A stretch of 64,000 nt of DNA from Streptomyces sp. SID8352. GTDB taxonomy: Bacteria > Actinomycetota > Actinomycetes > Streptomycetales > Streptomycetaceae. The notes beneath the pieces were generated by a model that did no database searches, was not told the DNA's origin, and saw only the letters and a list, made by a program, of their open reading frames with translations. Below are positions 7,558 to 15,260 of this stretch, piece by piece (within the stretch, counting starts at the first letter, position 1; each line of letters starts with the position of its first letter). Made by a program: the position numbers and the translations under genes. The stretch lies in contig NZ_WWGX01000030.1 in assembly GCF_009862265.1 (NCBI RefSeq), positions 62,001-126,000 of the forward strand, written 5' to 3'.

Positions 7558-9944
7558 CCGACGACCGGCACGGAGAGGGCATGCCGCAGGGCGGCGGGCG
7601 CTGGAACCCGCTGCCCCAGGGTGACTACGACGACGGCGCGACCGCCTTCGTCCAGCTTCCCGAGGGCGGCGTCGACGCGCTGATGGCCTCCGCCGACAGC
7701 CCGCTCGCCGCGCCGGGCCACGGCTACGTGCCGCCGCAGATAGCGGTCGCGCCCGCCACGACCGCCGGTGCCGACCCGGCGGACACCGGGAACTGGGCGC
7801 TGCCCTCCGCCCCCGTCGACGGCGCCCAGTGGCACGTCCCGGAGGACCGGGGCGGGGCGCCGGGCCAGGAGTACGCCGGGGGACCGGAGTACGCCGTGCG
7901 CGGCGACCACGCGGCCACCGGGTACGTCGGCCGGGGCTATCCGGAACAGCCGCCCGGACGGGAGCACACCGGCCAGGAGCACGGCGTCCAGGGGGGCCCG
8001 GAGCCGCTCCACCCCGGGTACGGCCACCCCGGGTACGGCCACCAGGACCCTTACGGGACGGCCCAGGACCCCTACGGGACGGCCCAGGGGCACGTCCCCG
8101 ACGACCGGTTCACCTACCCCGCCGGGACCGACACCGGCCAGTGGGACTTCTCCGGGGACGCCGGGCAGAGCGCCCCGGCCCCCGGGCACGACGTCACCGG
8201 GCAGTGGTCCATCCCCGTCGCCGACGGCGACCTCCCGGACGACTCGGGCGAGTTCGCCGCGTCCGCGCTGGCCGGGCAGTGGGGCGGCAACCCGCCGGAC
8301 ACCCTCCCCGGCGGCGCCCCGGCGCCCTGGGCGGCCCGCACGGCGGAGCCGCTCCCGGCCGAGCCCCTCGCCGACGGTCCGGACCCGGCCGGACCGCCTC
8401 CCGCGGAGCCGCCGCCCGCCGGGCCGGTCGCGGGCGCGCCCGTTCCGGGCGGGCCCGGCTCCGGGGACGTTCCCTCGGACCCCGCGCCCGCCGGTCCCTC
8501 GGCGGACGGACCGCTCCCCACCGGACCCGTTGGCGGCGTCGAGGGCGCCGACCGGGCCGAGGACGCCGGCCGGGCGCCCGGGGCGCCCGCCGGGCCGGAC
8601 ACGGAATCCGACCCCGCGTCCAAAGCCGCCGACGAGCCGGTGGAGCCCCCGGCGGCCGGAGCCGCGCCGGAGCCCGCCGCCGACGCCGCCGGTCCCGCCC
8701 ACGAGGACGGCGCCGCCCCCGCGCCGGACGACGCGCCCCAGGACACCCCGCACGGCACCGCGGAGGACGCGCCCGCGCCGGGCGCCGCCCCCGGGCCCGG
8801 ACCCACCGGCACCACCGCCCCCGGCACGCCTCCCGGGGCCGACGGGGACGACACCACCGGCGCGGACGACACCGTCGCCGACGGGAGCCCGGCCGGCGCC
8901 GGTCCCGTGGGGGAGGACCCCGGACCCGCCCCGGACGCGGCCCCCGGGCCGGAGCCCGGCTCCGGGTCCGCCCCCGGCGACGGCACCGCCCCGGCCGACG
9001 GCACCGCCCCCGGCGACGGCACCACGCCCGGCGACGCCGCCGCGCACCCCGGAGGGGACGTCCCGGAGGACGCCCCCGGCACCGAGGCGCAGGCACCGCC
9101 CGCCGCCGGGACCCCGTCCACCCTGGGGCCGCAGGACGAACACCCCCTCGCCTCCTACGTGCTGAGCGTCAACGGCACCGACCGCCCCGTCACCGACGCG
9201 TGGATCGGGGAGTCGCTGCTCTACGTGCTGCGCGAGCGGCTCGGCCTCGCGGGCGCCAAGGACGGCTGCTCGCAGGGCGAGTGCGGTGCCTGCAACGTGC
9301 AGGTCGACGGCCGGCTGGTCGCCTCCTGCCTGGTGCCCGCCGTGACCGCCGCGGGCAGCGAGGTCCGCACCGTCGAGGGCCTGGCCGTCGACGGGAACCC
9401 CTCCGACGTGCAGCGGGCGCTCGCCCGGTGCGGGGCGGTCCAGTGCGGCTTCTGCGTGCCCGGCATGGCGATGACCGTGCACAACCTCCTGGAGGGCAAT
9501 CCCGCCCCCACCGAACTGGAGACCCGGCAGGCCCTCTGCGGCAACCTGTGCCGCTGCTCCGGCTACCGGGGCGTCCTGCAGGCCGTCAACGAGGTCGTCG
9601 CCGAACGCGGGACGCACGCCGCCGCGCCCGGCGCGGAGGGTGACGAGGCCCGCATCCCGCACCAGGCCGGACCGGGCGCCGGCGGGGTCAACCCGTCCGC
9701 CTTCGGCTCCCCGCCCGCCCACGACGAGCGCCCCCGCCCCGAGGGGCCCCACCCCGACGGCCCCGGCCCCGACGGGACCCACGGCGACGGGACCCACACC
9801 GCCGCCCACGACGGGACGTACGACGGCGGAACGTACGACGGCGGCTCCGGTGGCGGCCCGTACGACCACCAGCCCTACGACGAGGGACCGCCCGGCGGCC
9901 CGTACGGAGACCGGCCCCACGGCCGGGAGGGAGGCCACGCGTGA
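7554..9944 (+). CDS. Molybdenum hydroxylase 2Fe-2S subunit with very long disordered N-terminal extension
   Basis: A 796-residue protein whose conserved part is only residues about 528-685. It holds the plant-type 2Fe-2S site CSQGECGACNVQVDG...C near 572-593 and the all-helical second 2Fe-2S site with CGFC and CRCSGYRG. A normal subunit (CoxS/XdhC type) is about 160-200 residues. The first ~525 residues are Pro/Gly/Ala/Asp-rich and low in complexity, with local repeats (HPGYG twice, DPYGTAQ twice); a similar 110-residue tail rich in Gly, His, Asp and Tyr follows. Continuous frame, no internal stop and operon overlaps on both sides (GTGA each) argue that the extension is translated. Function of the extension is unknown. 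Confidence 0.82.
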   Translation: MTDDRHGEGMPQGGGRWNPLPQGDYDDGATAFVQLPEGGVDALMASADSPLAAPGHGYVPPQIAVAPATTAGADPADTGNWALPSAPVDGAQWHVPEDRGGAPGQEYAGGPEYAVRGDHAATGYVGRGYPEQPPGREHTGQEHGVQGGPEPLHPGYGHPGYGHQDPYGTAQDPYGTAQGHVPDDRFTYPAGTDTGQWDFSGDAGQSAPAPGHDVTGQWSIPVADGDLPDDSGEFAASALAGQWGGNPPDTLPGGAPAPWAARTAEPLPAEPLADGPDPAGPPPAEPPPAGPVAGAPVPGGPGSGDVPSDPAPAGPSADGPLPTGPVGGVEGADRAEDAGRAPGAPAGPDTESDPASKAADEPVEPPAAGAAPEPAADAAGPAHEDGAAPAPDDAPQDTPHGTAEDAPAPGAAPGPGPTGTTAPGTPPGADGDDTTGADDTVADGSPAGAGPVGEDPGPAPDAAPGPEPGSGSAPGDGTAPADGTAPGDGTTPGDAAAHPGGDVPEDAPGTEAQAPPAAGTPSTLGPQDEHPLASYVLSVNGTDRPVTDAWIGESLLYVLRERLGLAGAKDGCSQGECGACNVQVDGRLVASCLVPAVTAAGSEVRTVEGLAVDGNPSDVQRALARCGAVQCGFCVPGMAMTVHNLLEGNPAPTELETRQALCGNLCRCSGYRGVLQAVNEVVAERGTHAAAPGAEGDEARIPHQAGPGAGGVNPSAFGSPPAHDERPRPEGPHPDGPGPDGTHGDGTHTAAHDGTYDGGTYDGGSGGGPYDHQPYDEGPPGGPYGDRPHGREGGHA

Positions 9945-12247
9945 GCGACGAAGCCGCCACCGCGGAGGCCGCCGACCAGCCGGAGACCGGCCCCGGGACG
10001 GTCCCGCACGGCCTCGGCACCTCCCTGCCGCCCGCCGATGTCCGCGCCAAGACCGAGGGCACCTTCCCCTACGCGGCCGACCTCTGGGCCGAGGGCCTGC
10101 TGTGGGCCGCCGTGCTGCGCTCGCCGCACCCGCACGCCCGCATCGTGTCCATCGACACCCGCCACGCCCGCGAGATGCCCGGCGTCCGCGCGGTCATCAC
10201 CCACGAGGACGTCCCCGGCAGCCCCGTGCACGGCCGCGGCCGCGCCGACCGTCCGGTGTTCGCCTCCGAGGTGGTGCGCCACCACGGCGAGCCCATCGCC
10301 GCCGTCGCCGCCGACCACCCCGACACCGCGCGGATGGCCGCCGCCGCCGTCATCGTCGAGTACGAGGTCCTGGACCCCGTCACCGACCCCGAACTGGCCT
10401 TCGAGGCAGAGCCGCTGCACCCCGACGGCAACCTGATCCGGCACATCCCGCTGCGCCACGGCGACCCCGAGGCGGCCGGCGACCTCGTGGTCGAGGGCCT
10501 GTACCGCATCGGCCGCCAGGACCCCGCCCCCATCGGCGCCGAGGCCGGACTCGCCGTGCCCCGCCCCGACGGCGGCGTCGAGCTGTACCTGGCCTCCACC
10601 GACCCGCACGCCGACCGGGACACCGCCGCGGCCTGCTACGGGCTGGCACCCGAACGGGTGAAAATCGTCGTCACCGGGGTGCCCGGCGCCACCGCCGACC
10701 GCGAGGACCAGGGCTTCCAGCTCCCGCTCGGCCTGCTGGCCCTGAGGACCGGCTGCCCGGTGAAGCTCACCGCCACGCGCGAGGAGTCCTTCCTCGGCCA
10801 CGCCCACCGCCACCCCACCCTGCTGCGCTACCGCCACCACGCGGACGCCGAGGGCCGGGTCGTGAAGGTCGAGGCGCAGATCCTCCTGGACGCCGGCGCC
10901 TACGCCGACACCTCCTCGGAGGCGCTGGCCGCCGCCGTCTCCTTCGCCTGCGGCCCCTACGCGGTGCCCAACGCCTTCATCGAGGGCTGGGCGGTGCGCA
11001 CCAACAACCCGCCCTCCGGCCATGTGCGCGGCGAGGGCGCCATGCAGGTCTGCGCCGCCTACGAGGCGCAGATGGACAAGATCGCCAAGAAGCTCGGCCT
11101 GGACCCGGCCGAGGTGCGGATGCGCAACGTCATGGCCACCGGCGACGTCCTGCCCACCGGCCAGGCCGTCACCTGCCCGGCCCCCGTCGCCGAACTCCTC
11201 ACCGCCGTGCGCGAGTTCCCGCTGCCCGCGCTGCCCAAGGACACCCCCGAGGACGAGTGGCTGCTGCCCGGCGGCCCCGAGGGCGCGGGCGAACCGGGCG
11301 CGGTGCGCCGGGGCGTGGGCTACGGCATCGGCATGGTCCACATGCTCGGCGCGGAGGGCGCCGACGAGGTCTCCACGGCCACCGTGAAGGTCCACGACGG
11401 CGTGGCGACCGTGCTGTGCGCGGCGGTGGAGACCGGCCAGGGCTTCACCACCCTGGCCCGCCAGATCGTGCAGGAGACCCTCGGTATCGAGGAGGTGCGG
11501 GTCGCGCCCGTCGACACCGACCAGCCCCCGGCCGGCGCGGGCTGCCGGAGCCGCCACACCTGGGTGTCGGGCGGCGCGGTGGAGCGGGCCGCCAAGATGG
11601 TCCGCACCCAGCTCCTGCAGCCCCTCGCCCACAAGTTCGGCATGTCCACCGAACTGCTGCAGATCACCGACGGCCGGATCACCTCCTACGACGGCGTGCT
11701 CTCCACGACGGTCGCCGAGGCGCTGGACGGCAAGGAGCTGTGGGCCACCGCCCAGTGCCGTCCGCACCCCACCGAGCCGCTGGACGCCTCCGGCCAGGGC
11801 GACGCCTTCGTCGGCATGGCCTTCTGCGCCGTCCGCGCCGTCGTCGACGTCGACATCGAGATCGGCTCCGTACGGGTCGTGGAGCTGGCCGTCGCCCAGG
11901 ACGTCGGCCGGGTGCTCAACCCCGCCCAGCTCGCCGCCCGGATCGAGGCCGGCGTCACCCAGGGCGTCGGCATCGCCCTCACCGAGAACCTCCGCGCCCC
12001 CCGCGGACTGGTCCGCCACCCCGACCTGACCGGATACGCCCTGCCCACCGCCCTGGACGCGCCCGACATCCGCATCGTGCGGCTCGTCGAGGAACGCGAC
12101 GTGGTCGCCCCGTTCGGGGCGAAGGCGGTCAGCGCCGCGCCGGTGGTGGCCTCCCCGGCCGCCGTCGCCTCCGCCGTGCGGGCCGCCACCGGCCGGTCGG
12201 TGAACCGCCTCCCGATCCGCCCGCAGGCCGCGGTGGTGACCGCCTGA
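9941..12247 (+). CDS. Molybdenum hydroxylase (xanthine dehydrogenase family), molybdopterin-binding subunit, atypical active site
   Basis: A 768-residue protein with both aldehyde oxidase/xanthine dehydrogenase domains: the a/b-hammerhead domain from about residue 40 (EGTFPYAADLW) and the molybdopterin-binding domain after it (TREESFLGHAHRHP, ETGQGFTTLARQ). Two usual signatures are altered. The GGFGGK-type loop reads PGATADREDQGF, and the C-terminal KGVGEPP motif carrying the catalytic Glu reads KAVSAAP (Ala at about 732). It may act on an unusual substrate, by altered chemistry, or be inactive. It is translationally coupled to the Fe-S subunit. Substrate not assignable. Confidence 0.82.
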   Translation: MSDEAATAEAADQPETGPGTVPHGLGTSLPPADVRAKTEGTFPYAADLWAEGLLWAAVLRSPHPHARIVSIDTRHAREMPGVRAVITHEDVPGSPVHGRGRADRPVFASEVVRHHGEPIAAVAADHPDTARMAAAAVIVEYEVLDPVTDPELAFEAEPLHPDGNLIRHIPLRHGDPEAAGDLVVEGLYRIGRQDPAPIGAEAGLAVPRPDGGVELYLASTDPHADRDTAAACYGLAPERVKIVVTGVPGATADREDQGFQLPLGLLALRTGCPVKLTATREESFLGHAHRHPTLLRYRHHADAEGRVVKVEAQILLDAGAYADTSSEALAAAVSFACGPYAVPNAFIEGWAVRTNNPPSGHVRGEGAMQVCAAYEAQMDKIAKKLGLDPAEVRMRNVMATGDVLPTGQAVTCPAPVAELLTAVREFPLPALPKDTPEDEWLLPGGPEGAGEPGAVRRGVGYGIGMVHMLGAEGADEVSTATVKVHDGVATVLCAAVETGQGFTTLARQIVQETLGIEEVRVAPVDTDQPPAGAGCRSRHTWVSGGAVERAAKMVRTQLLQPLAHKFGMSTELLQITDGRITSYDGVLSTTVAEALDGKELWATAQCRPHPTEPLDASGQGDAFVGMAFCAVRAVVDVDIEIGSVRVVELAVAQDVGRVLNPAQLAARIEAGVTQGVGIALTENLRAPRGLVRHPDLTGYALPTALDAPDIRIVRLVEERDVVAPFGAKAVSAAPVVASPAAVASAVRAATGRSVNRLPIRPQAAVVTA

Positions 12248-12383
12248 CGCGGGCGCGGGCCCCGTTGTCAGTGGCGGCCCGTAGTGTCGGGGGCAGTGGG
12301 GACGACCACCGGCCGCCGCGTCCGGCGCGCGGCGGCGCGGCGGTCGCGCCCGCCCACGACGGCACGACACGCACGGGGGAAGC

Positions 12384-13547
12384 ATGACCACCATCACCTT
12401 GGCCGGGGACCGCATCGGCCCCCACGTCACCCACGCGCCCTCGCGGCTCCTGCTGTCCGGCGGGGTGCTGCCGGCCGCGGGCACCCTGCTGAGCTGCGCG
12501 GCGCTGGAGCGGGACGGCCTGGTGCGGGTCGCGGACGCGGCCGGGGTCCCCGGCGCCCGGCTCGCGGGCGACCTGGGCGGTCGGCTCGTCGTGGGCGAGC
12601 TGCTCCACCACGACGGCGAGGGCGCCGACACCGTCGTCCTGGACGGGGCGACGGGCGAGGTCTCCACCACGTACTTCCTGCCCGACCGCCCCGATCTGAT
12701 GGAGCTGGAGCCGTTGGCGCCCTCCCTGCGGGCGCTCGCCGACTTCGCCACCGCCGTGGACGAACTGGCTGCCCTGCGCGGCCGGTTCGCCTTCTGCGCG
12801 GGGCGGTACGGGCCGGAGGTGGCCGCCGAGGCGTCCGGTCTGCTGCTCACCCTGTTCGAGGAGGGCTCGGCGGCCGGCGAGCCGGCCCCGCTCTGGCTGA
12901 TGACGGCCCTGATCCGGCCGCTGGCCCTGGTGGCGGGCCCGGGCGGCCGCTCCGGCCTCACCCTGGACCTGCCGTCCCGGTTCCTGGACGAGGAGTTCGG
13001 GGCGGGGGAGACCGTCCGCTTCGAGGACGTCGACTTCCCGGCCGCGCTGGCCCACGAGCCGAGCCGCCGCTTCCTGCGGGAGGTGGGGCTGCCCGAGGAC
13101 GGGGTGTGGTTCTCCCTCAACACGGAGACCCCGCTGCCCACGCTCGCGGAGTACGGCGCCGACGACCCCGCGTCCGGTCCGCCGCCGCCGGGCGCCGACC
13201 GGCTGATCCGCCTCGGGTACCTGATCGAGGACACCAGCCTGGTCGTCGACGGCACCACGGGCGCGGTGCTGTCCTGGAGCGAGGCGGAGGGCGTGCTGCG
13301 TCCCCTCAACGCCGACCTGTCCACGCTGGCGTTCACCCTGTGGCTGATCCACCGCGAGCGGGCGCTCGACGAGGAGCACGAGCTGTCCGACGCCTACGAG
13401 CAGTTGGCCGACACCATGATCCGCACTCTCGCCGCTGTCGACCCGGTCGCCTGCGACCCGGCCGCCCGCACCGTCCCCGGCGACGACGGCCTGCGCTACT
13501 GGCCGGGCGTCTTCGAGGACTACGCGGGCGCGGGACTCTGCGCCTGA
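12384..13547 (+). CDS. SUKH-4 family protein with two domain copies
   Basis: A 387-residue soluble protein. Its two halves look like diverged copies of the SUKH-4 fold. The first (about 20-180) contains LGGRLVVGELLHH and TVVLDGATGEVSTTYFLPD; the second (about 215-370) contains LIRLGYLIEDTSLVVDGTTG and a helical LAFTLWLIHRERAL segment. SUKH proteins are best known as immunity proteins in polymorphic toxin systems, but single chromosomal copies are common in Streptomyces and no toxin gene is adjacent here. Start ATG at 12384 follows GGGGGAAG. It stands alone behind a 136-bp gap. Family call is good; function unknown. Confidence 0.72.
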   Translation: MTTITLAGDRIGPHVTHAPSRLLLSGGVLPAAGTLLSCAALERDGLVRVADAAGVPGARLAGDLGGRLVVGELLHHDGEGADTVVLDGATGEVSTTYFLPDRPDLMELEPLAPSLRALADFATAVDELAALRGRFAFCAGRYGPEVAAEASGLLLTLFEEGSAAGEPAPLWLMTALIRPLALVAGPGGRSGLTLDLPSRFLDEEFGAGETVRFEDVDFPAALAHEPSRRFLREVGLPEDGVWFSLNTETPLPTLAEYGADDPASGPPPPGADRLIRLGYLIEDTSLVVDGTTGAVLSWSEAEGVLRPLNADLSTLAFTLWLIHRERALDEEHELSDAYEQLADTMIRTLAAVDPVACDPAARTVPGDDGLRYWPGVFEDYAGAGLCA

Positions 13548-13732
13548 TCCCCGGAGCGGCGCGGGCCCGCCCCACCCGGCCTCGCCCCGGCCTCGTTTCG
13601 TCCCGCCGTGCCCTGCCGCACGCCGCCACGCGTCGTCTCGCCCTGCCCCGTCCCGCCACCGTGCCGTGCTCCGTGCCCCGCCCGTGACGTGAGGGCAACA
13701 CCCCGGTGAAGCGCGGCGGTTACGGTACGGGG

Positions 13733-14218
13733 ATGACTCTCCTCAGTCCCGAAACGCTGCCGGCCGTGGCTCTGGGGTCCCTGGGTGTCGCGACCGCCTC
13801 GCTCCTCACCGCCTTCACCGCCTACCGTGCGGGAGGGCCGAGGACCGGCTTCCGCTGTCACCTCGTCAGGTACGGGACGGGGGAGTACGCGCTCCGCCTC
13901 GTCGCGTCGAACAGGGGGCGGGCGCCGGTCACGGTCGACGTCCGCGAGCTCGACGTCTCCTGGCAGTACGACGACCGGCCCTGGCGGGACACGCACCGCA
14001 CCCTCTGGCCGGTGTTCCCCGCCGACTTCCCCTTCCGGCTGGAGGGGAACACCCGGGTGGAGTGGTCCTGTCCGGCGACGGAGCTGATGACGGAGGCGGC
14101 CGGCCGCACCCCCAACACCTGGCGCCTGCACGTCAGGACCGGCCACCGCGAGCGCCGGGTGCGCGTCTCACGGACCATCACGCTGGTGGACAGGGCCGTG
14201 GCGGCCCCCCTGCGATAG
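13733..14218 (+). CDS. Hypothetical protein with one N-terminal membrane segment
   Basis: A 161-residue protein I do not recognise. Residues about 8-30 (LPAVALGSLGVATASLLTAF) form one hydrophobic helix; the rest reads like a small beta-sandwich exposed on one face of the membrane (YALRLVASNRGRAPVTVDV, WRLHVRTGHRERRVRVSRTI). The composition suggests a structural or effector-associated domain, but no catalytic motif is visible. ATG at 13733 is chosen, with TACGGTACGGGG directly upstream possibly acting as a leaderless promoter; a GTG at 13706 would add nine residues. It runs convergent to tRNA-Cys. Confidence 0.6.
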   Translation: MTLLSPETLPAVALGSLGVATASLLTAFTAYRAGGPRTGFRCHLVRYGTGEYALRLVASNRGRAPVTVDVRELDVSWQYDDRPWRDTHRTLWPVFPADFPFRLEGNTRVEWSCPATELMTEAAGRTPNTWRLHVRTGHRERRVRVSRTITLVDRAVAAPLR

Positions 14219-14268
14219 CCGCCGCCGAGCCGGGACGCGGCAGGGGCGCCACGCCCCCACAGACGGAG

Positions 14269-14303
14269 CGGCCCGCTCTCCCGGACGAGGGAGGAGCGGG
14301 CCG
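14269..14303 (-). terminator. Hairpin between the convergent hypothetical gene and tRNA-Cys
   Basis: Perfect 10-nt inverted repeat CGGCCCGCTC / GAGCGGGCCG (14269-14278, 14294-14303) with a 15-nt loop. It sits 5 nt beyond the tRNA 3' end and 50 bp past the upstream gene, so it could serve both strands. Confidence 0.65.
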
Positions 14304-14307
14304 ACGG

Positions 14308-14379
14308 AGGCCATGGCGGGATTCGAACCCACGTAACTCGCTTTGCAGGCGAGCCCCTGAACCACTCGGGCACACGGCC
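14308..14379 (-). tRNA. tRNA-Cys (anticodon GCA)
   Basis: The minus strand folds into a complete cloverleaf of 72 nt. The acceptor stem is GGCCGTG with CATGGCC (one G-U pair). The anticodon stem CTCGC/GCGAG encloses loop CTGCAAA, giving anticodon GCA. The T arm is GTGGG-TTCGAAT-CCCGC. The discriminator base is U73, the known identity element for cysteinyl-tRNA synthetase, which agrees with the anticodon. No CCA is encoded at the 3' end. Convergent with the gene ending at 14218. Confidence 0.9.
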
Positions 14380-15260
14380 GTGTCCCCGGATCCTTCGGCG
14401 TCCGCCGCGAACCCGGTGATACGACCGTAGGCCCGGCCGGGGCGGGTGCTCAAGGAATCCGGGGGCGCCGCAACACGACTGCCATGTGCCGTTCACGAAC
14501 GGTCCGGAGGGACCGGGCTGACGGGTGTGCCGTGGACCCCGGGCAGTGGCCGGGGGCATGAGGTGGCGATGGGTGCGTGCACCGGCTGCGACGGGGCACG
14601 GGGCGACGGGGCACGGGGCGGCAGAGTCCGGAGCGCGGCGCACGCGGGGGCGGCGGAGTCCGGAGGGCGGCGCACGTGGCGGGTACGGGCGTGGTGCGCG
14701 GACCGGGGAGGGGCGCGGCGGACACGGGGCGGCCGAACCGGGCGTCCGGCGGTCGCGGGCGCGACAGGCACGGGCATGGTGGCGCGGACCGGGAGGGGGC
14801 GCGCGAACCGGAGGTGCACACGGACCGGGGGGAGGGCACGCGGGATGGGCGGGGGGCGGACAAGAGAGGGGGCGCGGGGTTGGCGGGGCGGACGGGGAAG
14901 GCGGGCGGGGGCGGACTGAGGAAGAGGTGCGGGGCCGGCGGGGCGGACCGGGAAGGCGGCCCGGCGGCGAACCGGGGAAGAGGTGCGGGGCCGGCGAGGC
15001 GGACCGGGAAGGCGGGCGGGGGCGAACCGGGCAAGAGGTGCGGGGCGGGCGGGGCGGACCGGGAAGGCGGGTGGAGGCGGACGGGGCAGGCGGAGGCGGG
15101 CGGGGGTGGACAGGGGAGGGGGCGCGGGGCCTGCGGGGGGCGGGCGGGGATGCGGTGGGGAGGGACGTAAGGGGCGGCCGGAGGCGTAGGACCATGGTCC
15201 GGGTCCGATAGCGCCTCCCGACAGGTGTCACCCCGTACCGTGCCCCTTACGCTGGCGGTC
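14380..15260. repeat. Gene-free G-rich block with about 56-bp tandem repeats
   Basis: No credible gene lies in this 880-bp interval; long open frames on both strands are a by-product of extreme GC. The + strand is purine/G-rich throughout. Between about 14885 and 15090 a unit of 55-56 bp recurs 3-4 times. Its anchor GAAGAGGTGCGGGGC starts at 14921 and 14977, and as CAAGAGGTGCGGGGC at 15032, with GGCGGACCGGGAAGGCGG in each unit. Further left (14577-14760) looser repeats of GGGGCACGGGGCG and CGGAGTCCGGAG occur. Possible roles are slipped-strand expansion or a structured intergenic region; none is shown. Confidence 0.7.

Noticed and set aside
12384..13547. Complete polymorphic toxin-immunity locus
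   Set aside because: No toxin, secretion-signal or repeat-rich gene lies beside the SUKH-4 protein.
14308..14379. Attachment site of an integrative element at tRNA-Cys
   Set aside because: No repeat of the tRNA 3' end, integrase or foreign-looking island was found nearby.
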